DNA of 9,121 nt from JAQGMJ01 sp036271855 (GTDB lineage: Bacteria; Pseudomonadota; Gammaproteobacteria; Burkholderiales; JAEUOS01): positions 1-9,121 of the forward strand of contig DATAZV010000312.1 of assembly GCA_036271855.1 (NCBI GenBank). Reading direction: 5' to 3'. A model generated the notes under the pieces. The model made no database searches and was not told the DNA's origin. It saw only the letters and a program-made list of their open reading frames with translations. Numbering within the stretch: position 1 is the first letter of the stretch; the number at the start of each line of letters is the position of its first letter. Below are positions 1 to 6,451 of this stretch, piece by piece. Position numbers and translations under genes: made by a program.

Positions 1-288
1 GAGCGGAATGCGCTGGATGCCGGCGCGGTAGCCCTCGCGAATGTCATTCGGGTTGCCGGCGGCGATGCCCTTCTTGTCGCGCATGTCCTTGACGTTGCCG
101 CCGGCGCAAAAGGCACTCCCGGCACCCGTTAGAATCACTGCCTTGACGCTCATGTCGGCCTGCACGCGCTCGCAGGCGGCCACCACTTCGGCCCATTGCG
201 CCGGCGTGGAAAGGGCATTGCGCTCGTCCGGCGCGTTCAGGGTCAGGGTGACCACCCCGCCCTCTTCTTCGTACAGAACAAAACTCAT
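1..288 (-). CDS. Enoyl-CoA hydratase/isomerase (crotonase) family protein, N-terminal part
   Basis: This is the first 96 codons of a crotonase-fold protein; the rest lies beyond the left edge. The translation begins MSFVLYEEEGGVVTLTLNAP, the usual first beta strands of the family. The segment AFCAGGNVKDM at about residues 59-69 matches the conserved oxyanion-hole loop, usually A-F-S/C-A-G-G-D-L. Here Asn replaces the common Asp after the two glycines. The catalytic Glu residues of true hydratases lie further downstream and cannot be seen, so hydratase, isomerase or another crotonase activity remains open. The ATG at 288 is preceded by AGGAG at a 5-base distance, which fixes the start. The gene is divergent from fdhD and has no evident functional tie to the molybdenum or urea genes. 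Family assignment is firm; substrate unknown. Confidence 0.9.
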   Translation of the reverse strand, partial: MSFVLYEEEGGVVTLTLNAPDERNALSTPAQWAEVVAACERVQADMSVKAVILTGAGSAFCAGGNVKDMRDKKGIAAGNPNDIREGYRAGIQRIPL

Positions 289-293
289 GGCTG

Positions 294-298
294 CTCCT
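294..298 (-). promoter_or_regulatory. Ribosome binding site of the crotonase gene
   Basis: On the minus strand AGGAG lies five bases upstream of the ATG at 288. It is one of the clearest Shine-Dalgarno sequences in the window and contrasts with the coupled or unled starts of most other genes here. Confidence 0.75.
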
Positions 299-361
299 CG
301 CGCACTTCGTATTCTTGACTCGGGCATAGTGTAACTGCGCTGCTGCGGGCTTGACCTCGTT

Positions 362-367
362 TAGAAT
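362..367 (+). promoter_or_regulatory. Candidate -10 element of the fdhD operon
   Basis: TAGAAT matches the sigma-70 -10 consensus at five of six positions and ends six bases before the fdhD ATG at 374, which would place transcription initiation at or next to the start codon. No good -35 hexamer is seen 16-18 bases upstream: TTGACT at 315-320 is too far away and TTGACC at 351-356 too near. The 85-base intergenic region must nevertheless hold promoters for both divergent genes. This is inference from sequence only. Confidence 0.3.
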
Positions 368-373
368 TCGTTC

Positions 374-1222
374 ATGCAGCGCCCCACCCTGACCCATGCG
401 GCCCGCCCGGCCACCTACGAAGTCGATGCGATCAACGAACGCGGCGAAGTGGTGCCGACGCCGATCGCCGGCGAGCACCCCCTGACGCTGTATCTCGACA
501 AACGCGAGCTGGTAACCCTGATGACCCTGGGCGGCGCCCCCGAGGCCCTGGCCATCGGCTACCTGCGCAACCAGCGCCTGCTGCGCTCGGTGGAGGAACT
601 GGCGGCGGTGCAGGTGGACTGGGAGACCGATAGCGTAGCCATCACCACCCGCACGGGCGACTTCTGGGAGCGCAAGGGCATCGAAGACAAGCTGGGCAAG
701 CGCACCGTGACCAGTGGCTGCGGCCAGGGCACGGTGTTCGGCGACCTGATGGAAGAAATCGACCAGGTGACCTTTCCCGTAGACGCCCGGCTGTCCGAAG
801 AAGTGCTGTACGCGGTGATGGACAACGTGCGCAAGTACGAGTCGATCTACAAGCAGGCCGGCGCTGTGCACGGCTGCGCGCTGTGCGCCAACAGCGGCGA
901 GCGCGGCGCGATCATGATGTTCGTCGAGGACGTCGGCCGGCACAATGCGGTCGACGCCATCGCCGGCCAGATGTGGCTGGACGGCCTCACCGGCGGCGAC
1001 AAGATCTTCTACACCACCGGGCGCCTGACTTCCGAGATGGTGATCAAGTGCGCGCAAATGGGCATCCCCTTCCTGCTATCGCGCTCCGGCCTGACGCAAA
1101 TGGGCCACGAGATCGCCGAGCGCACCGGCATCACCATGATCGGCCGCTGCCAGGGCAAGCACTACCTGCTGTTCACCGGCAAACAGCGCTTCAGCAAAAC
1201 CTTGACCACACAATACGCATGA
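374..1222 (+). CDS. fdhD: Formate dehydrogenase accessory sulfurtransferase FdhD
   Basis: FdhD is a cytoplasmic protein that passes sulfur from a cysteine desulfurase (IscS in E. coli) to the bis-MGD cofactor of formate dehydrogenase, a step needed for activity. The 282-residue product has the usual family length. It carries the core segment FVEDVGRHNAVDAI at about 183-196, the TTGRLTSEMV block at 214-223 and the LLSRSGLT block at 234-241. The active-site loop, often CxxC in characterised FdhD proteins, reads TSGCGQGT with a single Cys116. A separate CALC pair lies at Cys168 and Cys171. A TAG stop lies in frame at 362, so ATG 374 is the first possible ATG start. It has no Shine-Dalgarno sequence. 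The stop overlaps the next start as ATGA (1219-1222), which puts it in an operon with two other bis-MGD cofactor functions. Identification is very secure. Confidence 0.96.
   Translation: MQRPTLTHAARPATYEVDAINERGEVVPTPIAGEHPLTLYLDKRELVTLMTLGGAPEALAIGYLRNQRLLRSVEELAAVQVDWETDSVAITTRTGDFWERKGIEDKLGKRTVTSGCGQGTVFGDLMEEIDQVTFPVDARLSEEVLYAVMDNVRKYESIYKQAGAVHGCALCANSGERGAIMMFVEDVGRHNAVDAIAGQMWLDGLTGGDKIFYTTGRLTSEMVIKCAQMGIPFLLSRSGLTQMGHEIAERTGITMIGRCQGKHYLLFTGKQRFSKTLTTQYA
1219..1222 (+). other. ATGA stop-start overlap, fdhD to mobA-moeA
   Basis: The fdhD stop TGA (1220-1222) and the mobA-moeA start ATG (1219-1221) share bases. No Shine-Dalgarno sequence is visible in the 20 bases before the start (an A/C-rich stretch), so termination-coupled re-initiation is the likely way the second gene is translated. 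Confidence 0.8.
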
Positions 1223-3324
1223 CCCCGGCACAAAAGGAATCCATCACCGGCCTGATCCTCGCGGGCGGCCGCAGCTCGCGCATGGGCGGCAACGACAAGG
1301 CGCTGATCCAGTTCAAGGACAAGCGCCTGATCGACCACGTGTTCGAGCGCCTGGCGCCGCAGGTGGGCGGCATGGTGATCAACGTCAACCAGAACCACGA
1401 GCAGTACAAGTCCTTCGGCGTGCGCGTGGTATCGGACGCCATCGGCACCTATGCCGGGCCGCTGGCCGGCCTGCATGCGGGCCTGTCGGTATCGCGCCGG
1501 CCCTACCTGATGAGCGTGCCCTGCGACTCGCCGTTTTTCCCCCAAGACCTGGTCGAGCGGATGTTCGACGCCCTGCAGAATAGCGCCGCGCAAATCGCCG
1601 TGGTGATGACCGGCGACCAGCCGCACCCGGTGTTCGCCCTGGCGCGGCGCTCGGTGCTGGAGCACCTGACCGAGTTCCTCAAGGGCGGCGGGCGCAAGAT
1701 CGACGCCTGGTACGACACCTTGAAAGTAGTGCACGTCGAGTTCGACGATGAAGCACAGTTCGGCAACATCAATACGCCCGAGGAACTCGCAGCCTACGAA
1801 AAAGGCCTGCCGCCGCCGCCTCGGCCGCCAAAGGCGCGCTTCAAGCGCTCCGCGCCTGTCGAAGCGGCGATTCCCGTCGAGCATGTTGCGATCCTCGAAT
1901 CCTTGATCAACGGAACGGCTAGCACTGCGCCCGCACCTTCGACTCCAGCCGCGGCCCCGACCGTGGATCGGCGCAGCAAGAGCGCCAAGGGAGGCCCGCG
2001 CCGGCGCACGGCGGACAAGGTCGAAAAAGCAGTGGAGGCGGTGCTCGCCACCGACTCGTCGCTGGAGGCGGTGGTCAGCTGCATCGACGGCTACGACCCG
2101 AGTGCCCTGCCTGTGTCCAAGGTCAACGAAGTCATCCGTACCTTCGTCAAGCCGGCGCAAGGCTTCGAGCAGGTGGCGATCCGCGCCGCGCTAGGCCGCG
2201 TGCTGGCCGAAGACATCATCTCGCCGATCAACGTGCCGGCGCATGACAACTCGGCAATGGACGGCTGGGCGCTGCGCTCCAGCGATCTGAGCACCGATGC
2301 GCCGGTCACGCTCACCGAAATCGGCGCGGCCTTGGCCGGCAGCGAATATACCGGCCGCCCCGGCCCGGGCGAATGCGTACGTATCACCACTGGCGCGGTG
2401 ATGCCCTACGGCTGCGACACCGTGATTCCGATGGAACTGGTGAAAACCGACGCCAAGCGCATCACCATTCCCCCCGGCCAGGAAGCCGGCTCGAACCGGC
2501 GCCTGGCGGGCGAGGATCTGCAAAAAGGCAAACCTGCGCTGCTGGCGGGCGCGCTGATGCGCCCAACCGAACTGGGGCTGATGGCCTCGCTGGGCATCGC
2601 CGAGATCAAGGTACGGCGCAAATTGCGCGTCGCCTTCTTTTCCACCGGCGACGAGTTGCGTTCGGTCGGCCAGCCGCTCTCCGAGGGCCAGGTCTACGAC
2701 TCGAACCGCTACACCCTGTTCGGCATGCTCACCCGCATGGGCGTGGAGATCATCGACATGGGCGTGGTGAAGGACGACCCGGCGGCGCTGGAGGCCGCGT
2801 TTCGCCTGGCCGCGGCCGAGGCCGATGCGGTCATCACTTCCGGCGGCGTCTCGGTGGGCGAGGCCGACCACACCAAGCAGATCATGAAGCAACTGGGCGA
2901 AGTGGTGTTCTGGCGCATCGCCATGCGTCCCGGCCGGCCGATGGCATTCGGCCGTATTTCGAATGGCGAGCGCTCGGCCTACCTGTTCGGCCTGCCGGGC
3001 AACCCGGTGGCGGTGATGGTCACCTTCTACCACTTCGTTCGCGGCGCCTTGCTGCACATGATGGGCCGCGCAGACCTCGACCTGCCGCTGCTGCAGGTGA
3101 AGTCGCAGGAAGCGATGCGCAAAAAGCCGGGCCGCACCGAATACCAGCGCGGCATTCTCGAAATCAAAAACGGCGAAACCACCGTACGCATCACGGGCGC
3201 CCAAGGCTCGGGCATCTTGCGCTCGATGTCGGAGGCCAATTGCTTTGTCGTCCTGCGCCACGAGCAGGGCAGCGTCAAGCCCGGCGACCTGGTCGACGTG
3301 ATCGTGATGGACGGCTACGCCTGA
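1219..3324 (+). CDS. MobA-MoeA fusion: molybdenum cofactor guanylyltransferase / molybdopterin molybdenumtransferase
   Basis: One uninterrupted 701-residue ORF encodes two enzymes of molybdenum cofactor synthesis. Residues 1 to about 195 are MobA, which transfers GMP from GTP to Mo-molybdopterin. It shows the nucleotide-binding LILAGGRSSRMGGNDKAL (12-29), PCDSPFF (101-107), HPVFAL (136-141) and NINTPEEL (183-190). Residues from about 287 to 701 are MoeA, which inserts molybdate into adenylylated molybdopterin. It shows PAHDNSAMDGWA (340-351), RITTGAVMPYGCDTVIPME (388-406), STGDEL (475-480), TSGGVSVGEADHTK (540-553), LPGNPVAVM (592-600) and PGRTEYQRG (637-645). Both domains look complete, so neither is degraded. 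About 90 residues rich in Pro, Ala and basic amino acids join them. ATG 1219 overlaps the fdhD stop as ATGA, and the stop overlaps the ureD start. MobA and MoeA are usually separate proteins. A real fusion is favoured, but a base error removing a stop and restart cannot be excluded from one sequence. Confidence 0.92.
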   Translation: MTPAQKESITGLILAGGRSSRMGGNDKALIQFKDKRLIDHVFERLAPQVGGMVINVNQNHEQYKSFGVRVVSDAIGTYAGPLAGLHAGLSVSRRPYLMSVPCDSPFFPQDLVERMFDALQNSAAQIAVVMTGDQPHPVFALARRSVLEHLTEFLKGGGRKIDAWYDTLKVVHVEFDDEAQFGNINTPEELAAYEKGLPPPPRPPKARFKRSAPVEAAIPVEHVAILESLINGTASTAPAPSTPAAAPTVDRRSKSAKGGPRRRTADKVEKAVEAVLATDSSLEAVVSCIDGYDPSALPVSKVNEVIRTFVKPAQGFEQVAIRAALGRVLAEDIISPINVPAHDNSAMDGWALRSSDLSTDAPVTLTEIGAALAGSEYTGRPGPGECVRITTGAVMPYGCDTVIPMELVKTDAKRITIPPGQEAGSNRRLAGEDLQKGKPALLAGALMRPTELGLMASLGIAEIKVRRKLRVAFFSTGDELRSVGQPLSEGQVYDSNRYTLFGMLTRMGVEIIDMGVVKDDPAALEAAFRLAAAEADAVITSGGVSVGEADHTKQIMKQLGEVVFWRIAMRPGRPMAFGRISNGERSAYLFGLPGNPVAVMVTFYHFVRGALLHMMGRADLDLPLLQVKSQEAMRKKPGRTEYQRGILEIKNGETTVRITGAQGSGILRSMSEANCFVVLRHEQGSVKPGDLVDVIVMDGYA
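1804..2073 (+). other. Low-complexity linker between the MobA and MoeA domains
   Basis: This segment encodes about residues 196-285 of the fusion. It starts with a proline run (LPPPPRPPKARFKR), contains an Ala/Pro/Thr-rich part (TAPAPSTPAAAPT, about 236-248) and a basic stretch (RRSKSAKGGPRRR, about 251-263). It ends in a likely short amphipathic helix (KVEKAVEAVLA, about 267-277) before the MoeA N-terminus. The composition suggests a flexible tether and not a third enzyme domain. Codons here end less uniformly in G or C than in the flanking domains, as expected for weakly constrained sequence. There is no in-frame ATG. The only in-frame GTG codons near the domain boundary include 2032, which lacks a convincing ribosome binding site. 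Confidence 0.7.
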
Positions 3325-3326
3325 TG
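3322..3326 (+). other. TGATG stop-start overlap, mobA-moeA to ureD
   Basis: The TGA of mobA-moeA (3322-3324) shares its last base with the ATG of ureD (3324-3326). Only a weak GGA at about 3309-3312 could act as a ribosome binding site. The arrangement ties ureD expression to the molybdenum-cofactor gene. Confidence 0.8.
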
Positions 3327-4181
3327 CAGGCCGTGGCGTCGGCCCTGGCCCACGCCGGCTGGGAAGCATCGCTCCGACTCGAATTCGCTTGCCCGCAAGC
3401 GCCGCGCACCACCCTCACCCGCCGCGAGCATAGCGGTCCCCTGCGGGTGCAAAAAGCGCTGTATCCGGAAGGCGAGCGGATCTGCCATGCGGTAATCGTG
3501 CACCCGCCCGGCGGCATCGCCGGCGGCGACCAGTTGCATATCGAGGTGGAAGTCGGCGCCGGCGCGCATGCGCTGATCACCACGCCAGGCGCCACCAAAT
3601 GGTACAAGGCCAACGGCCGCCAGGCACGCCAGGAAGTCACCGTGCGCGTCGCCGCCGGCGCGGCGCTGGAATGGCTACCGCAGGAAGCCATCGTCTACAA
3701 CCAGGCCGACACCTTGAGCGCCACCCGGGTCGAGCTTGGGGAGGACGCGCTCTACCTCGGCTGGGAAGTGCTATGCCTGGGCCGAAGCGCCTCCGGTGAA
3801 AGTTTCGACAGCGGGCGCCACCGCCAGCGTTTCAGCTTGCGCCAAAACGGCAGACTGCTATGGAACGAACAGGGCGCGCTCGATGGCGGAAGCGGCGCTC
3901 TTTCCTCGGCTGCCGGGTTCGCCGGTGCCACCGTCTGCGGCACCCTGCTGGCCGCCGGGCGGCCTGTGACCCAAGCCCTGCTCGATGAGGCCCGCATGGC
4001 AATCGCCTCGCGTGCGGATATCTCCAGACTCGCGCTGACGCGCTTGCCCAATCTGCTCGCGGCCCGCTATCTCGGGCCTTCGAGCGAGGATGCGAAACAG
4101 GCGTTCGCCGCACTCTGGCAGGTCTTGCGCCCCGCTCTCGCCGGTCATGCGGCGATTACGCCGCGCTTGTGGAGCACCTGA
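3324..4181 (+). CDS. ureD: Urease accessory protein UreD
   Basis: UreD (UreH in some species) binds apo-urease and, with UreF and UreG, helps deliver nickel and CO2 to the active site. The 285-residue product has the usual length and the family landmarks in order: WEASLRLEF (13-21), GPLRVQKALYPEG (38-50), HPPGGIAGGD (60-69), TTPGATKWYKANG (86-98), WLPQEAIVYNQA (117-128) and the C-terminal PRLWST (280-285). The start ATG shares its A with the mobA-moeA stop (TGATG), and no strong Shine-Dalgarno precedes it, so translation is probably coupled. The usual order is ureD followed by ureA, but here the next gene begins two bases later on the opposite strand, so the urease structural genes do not follow. 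The neighbouring urea-transport genes support a role in urea use, although ureD is in another transcription unit. Identity is firm. Confidence 0.96.
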   Translation: MQAVASALAHAGWEASLRLEFACPQAPRTTLTRREHSGPLRVQKALYPEGERICHAVIVHPPGGIAGGDQLHIEVEVGAGAHALITTPGATKWYKANGRQARQEVTVRVAAGAALEWLPQEAIVYNQADTLSATRVELGEDALYLGWEVLCLGRSASGESFDSGRHRQRFSLRQNGRLLWNEQGALDGGSGALSSAAGFAGATVCGTLLAAGRPVTQALLDEARMAIASRADISRLALTRLPNLLAARYLGPSSEDAKQAFAALWQVLRPALAGHAAITPRLWST

Positions 4182-4183
4182 GC

Positions 4184-4939
4184 TTAGAGGCTCACCGCGA
4201 CGCCGCCCAAGCCTGCAAAGCTTGCTTCGACCCGCATACCCGGCGCAGCAAACAGCATCCCGGTGTGCGAGCCGGTCGTCACTATTTCGCCGCGCCGCAA
4301 GCCGCCACAGCGCACCGCGCAGTGATTGGCGAGCCATGTCAGTAAACGCAACAAGTCGATGGCTGGATTACCGCCGTTGGTGGCAATCTTTTCCACACCG
4401 TCGAACTTGAGGCTGACGCCAAGGCGCCCATAGGCATCGCGGCTTTGCGCCGGCACCGCCGGCCCGACAATCAGCGCGCCATTGCTGTTGGAGTCCGCCA
4501 GCACCGACATCGGTGCGACCTGGCGAAAATCGGCATAGCGCGACTCGACAATCTCCAGCGTCGGATGCACGCTCCCGATGTGGCCGGCGATCTCATCGAT
4601 GCTGTAAGGCGCGGCGCGTGGCGGCAAATCCGCACTGAGAATAAAGCCAATTTCGGCCTCGACGCCGCGCAAGCGTAATAGCTCTCCAGGCAAGGATTCG
4701 CCCTGAGCGAAGATCAAACCACGAGTAAGGGGTGCGCAGTTGGGTACCGCCTCCGGCCCGCGCGCGCCGACCTTCCAGCCACCGACGGGACGGATCTCGC
4801 GCATCACCGCATCCTGCACGGCGTAGGCATCGATCTCGTTTTGCGGAGTCAGCGCCGCGGGCAATCCGTCCAGCCATTGCCCGGAGCGGCGCGCCTGCAG
4901 CAGCATCGCGGCGGCCGAGGCGATTTCGTCCTGTTCCAC
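4184..4939 (-). CDS. 2-keto-4-pentenoate hydratase (MhpD)-like, fumarylacetoacetase-fold protein
   Basis: The product has 251 residues, close to the MhpD/2-oxopent-4-enoate hydratase family, whose members add water to dienols in aromatic-ring meta-cleavage pathways using a divalent metal; related oxalocrotonate decarboxylases share the fold. Visible landmarks are GGWKVGA (53-59, with the conserved Lys), GVEAEIGFIL (92-101, with the E-x-E metal ligand pair), HPTLEIVESRYADF (125-138), LADSNSNGALIVG (147-159) and GEIVTTGSHTG (217-227). These residues appear intact, so a working enzyme is likely, but the substrate is unknown. The start is taken as GTG 4939, four bases after the urtE stop. It has no clear Shine-Dalgarno, which suggests coupling to urtE. 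It is the last gene of the urea-transporter unit, and no other ring-degradation gene is visible. The alternative start, ATG at residue 12, would remove the first helix. Confidence 0.85.
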   Translation of the reverse strand: MEQDEIASAAAMLLQARRSGQWLDGLPAALTPQNEIDAYAVQDAVMREIRPVGGWKVGARGPEAVPNCAPLTRGLIFAQGESLPGELLRLRGVEAEIGFILSADLPPRAAPYSIDEIAGHIGSVHPTLEIVESRYADFRQVAPMSVLADSNSNGALIVGPAVPAQSRDAYGRLGVSLKFDGVEKIATNGGNPAIDLLRLLTWLANHCAVRCGGLRRGEIVTTGSHTGMLFAAPGMRVEASFAGLGGVAVSL

Positions 4940-4943
4940 CGGC

Positions 4944-5636
4944 TTAAACCGAAAGAAGGGACCTGACGTTGTCCGTCTTCATCGTCTCGCCAGTGCCTGA
5001 CTTCACCACCTCGCCGCGCGACATCACCACGTAGTGGTCTGCCAGCGATTCGGCGAAGTCGTAATACTGCTCCACCAGCAAAATCGCCATTTCCCCGCTT
5101 TGCGCCAGCGCACGGATGCAGCGCTCGATGTCCTTGATGATCGAGGGCTGGATGCCCTCGGTCGGCTCGTCCAGGATCAACAGCTTGGGTTTCATCGCCA
5201 GGGCGCGGCCGATCGCCAGCTGCTGCTGCTGGCCGCCGGAGAGGTCGCCGCCGCGCCGGCCCATCATGTCCTTGAGCACCGGGAACATTTCGAAGATGCG
5301 CGGCGGAATTTTCGCGCCGCCGGGCTGGCCGGCCAGGCCCATCAGCAGGTTTTCTTCGACGGTCAAACGCGGAAAAATTTCCCGGCCCTGCGGCACATAA
5401 GCGATGCCGGAACGCGCGCGCTGGTCCGGCGAAAGCTTCGAGATGTCCCGGCCTTCCCACATCAGGCTGCCGGACTTGATCGGCACCAGCCCGACCAGGC
5501 ACTTGAGCAGCGTGGTCTTGCCGACACCGTTGCGGCCCAGCAGCGTAGTGCAGGCGCCGTGCGGCACCTCGAAACTGACATTGCGCAGCGTGTGGCTGCC
5601 GCCGTAAAACTGGTTGACATTCGAAATGGTAAGCAC
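4944..5636 (-). CDS. urtE: Urea ABC transporter ATP-binding protein UrtE
   Basis: UrtE is one of the two cytoplasmic ATPases that power high-affinity urea uptake by UrtABCDE, a branched-chain-amino-acid-type (Liv-like) importer. The 230-residue protein has Walker A GRNGVGKTT (34-42), the Q-loop at Gln83, the signature LSGGQ (132-136) and Walker B LLILDEP (152-158). The switch position reads VEQ instead of the usual His, as is typical of the LivF/UrtE branch. NVNQFYGGSHTLRNVSFEVP near the N-terminus is typical of UrtE, as against LivF. The start is read as GTG 5636 because residues VLTISNVNQFYGG align with the family start. The open frame continues far upstream, but that part overlaps urtD and is a shadow. 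Two bases separate it from the urtD stop, with no Shine-Dalgarno, so re-initiation by ribosomes leaving urtD is likely. Confidence 0.95.
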   Translation of the reverse strand: MLTISNVNQFYGGSHTLRNVSFEVPHGACTTLLGRNGVGKTTLLKCLVGLVPIKSGSLMWEGRDISKLSPDQRARSGIAYVPQGREIFPRLTVEENLLMGLAGQPGGAKIPPRIFEMFPVLKDMMGRRGGDLSGGQQQQLAIGRALAMKPKLLILDEPTEGIQPSIIKDIERCIRALAQSGEMAILLVEQYYDFAESLADHYVVMSRGEVVKSGTGETMKTDNVRSLLSV

Positions 5637-5638
5637 GG

Positions 5639-6451
5639 TTAGCGGCCCAGATAGACTTCGATCACGCGTTCGTCGTTTTGCACCTGGTCCATGGTGCCCT
5701 CGGCGAGCACGCTGCCCTCGTGCAGCACGGTGACGGTCTTGGCGATCTTGTTGACGAAGTCCATGTCGTGCTCGACCACCACGACGGAATACTTGCCGGC
5801 CAGGGTCAGGAACAGGTCGGCGCTTTTCATCGTCTCTTCGTCGGTCATGCCGGCTACCGGCTCGTCCAGCAGCAGCAGCTTGGGCTCCTGCATCAGCAGC
5901 ATGCCGATTTCCAGCCATTGCTTTTGACCGTGCGACAGCAGGCCGGCGGGCTCGTAGGCGCGCTGCGTGAGTGCGATTTCTTCCAGCACCGAAGCAATGT
6001 GGTCGCGCGCCTCGCCGGAGAGCTTCGCCTTCAGGCTGGCGAACACGCCCTTGTCGGCCTTCATCGCCAGTTCGAGGTTTTCGAACACCGTATGCTGCTC
6101 GTATACCGTCGGCTTCTGGAACTTGCGGCCGATACCGGCGGTGGCGATCTGCGGCTCTGAAAGCTTGGTCAGGTCGATGGTCTGGCCGAAATACGCCGTG
6201 CCCGTGTTCGGCCGCGTCTTGCCGGTGATCACGTCCATCATGGTGGTCTTGCCTGCGCCGTTGGGGCCGATGATGCAGCGCAGTTCGCCGCGCTCGATGG
6301 TCAAGGTCAGCTTGTTCAGCGCCTTGAATCCGTCGAAGCTGACCGAGATGTCCTCGAGATAGAGAATCGGCCCCTTCAGGGTATCGACCTCTTCGGTGAC
6401 GATGCGATCGGTGATGCCCTCGCCGGCGCCGGTCGAATGGACGGCGCTCAT
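5639..6451 (-). CDS. urtD: Urea ABC transporter ATP-binding protein UrtD
   Basis: UrtD is the second ATPase of the urea importer and pairs with UrtE under the UrtB-UrtC membrane dimer. The 270-residue product begins with about 27 non-conserved residues, then the nucleotide-binding domain: Walker A GPNGAGKTT (62-70), the Q-loop in GRKFQKPTVYE (108-118), the signature LSHGQ (172-176), Walker B LLLDEP (193-198) and switch His228 in VVVVEHDMDFV. LSHGQ in place of LSGGQ and the FQKPTV block are typical of UrtD and separate it from LivG. The ATG at 6451 overlaps the urtC stop in an ATGA, so translation is coupled. The extended N-terminus is common in this subfamily. Confidence 0.96.
   Translation of the reverse strand: MSAVHSTGAGEGITDRIVTEEVDTLKGPILYLEDISVSFDGFKALNKLTLTIERGELRCIIGPNGAGKTTMMDVITGKTRPNTGTAYFGQTIDLTKLSEPQIATAGIGRKFQKPTVYEQHTVFENLELAMKADKGVFASLKAKLSGEARDHIASVLEEIALTQRAYEPAGLLSHGQKQWLEIGMLLMQEPKLLLLDEPVAGMTDEETMKSADLFLTLAGKYSVVVVEHDMDFVNKIAKTVTVLHEGSVLAEGTMDQVQNDERVIEVYLGR

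Noticed and set aside
315..320. TTGACT as the -35 box of fdhD
   Set aside because: No -10-like hexamer lies 16-18 bases downstream, and it is 41 bases from the TAGAAT candidate.
44..1057. 337-residue open frame on the minus strand across fdhD
   Set aside because: It lies antisense to a well-recognised fdhD and is rich in His, Arg, Ala and Gln with no family resemblance. This is the usual high-GC shadow frame.
883..1218. Upstream extension of the mobA-moeA frame inside fdhD
   Set aside because: The Arg-rich translation resembles nothing; MobA homology begins right after ATG 1219, which overlaps the fdhD stop.
2191..3369. 392-residue open frame antisense to the MoeA domain
   Set aside because: The composition is low-complexity (His/Ala/Gly/Arg) and the plus-strand frame carries all MoeA motifs.
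4179..4194. Inverted repeat as an intrinsic terminator
   Set aside because: The stem has only five pairs, the loop has six bases, and there is no T-run on either strand.
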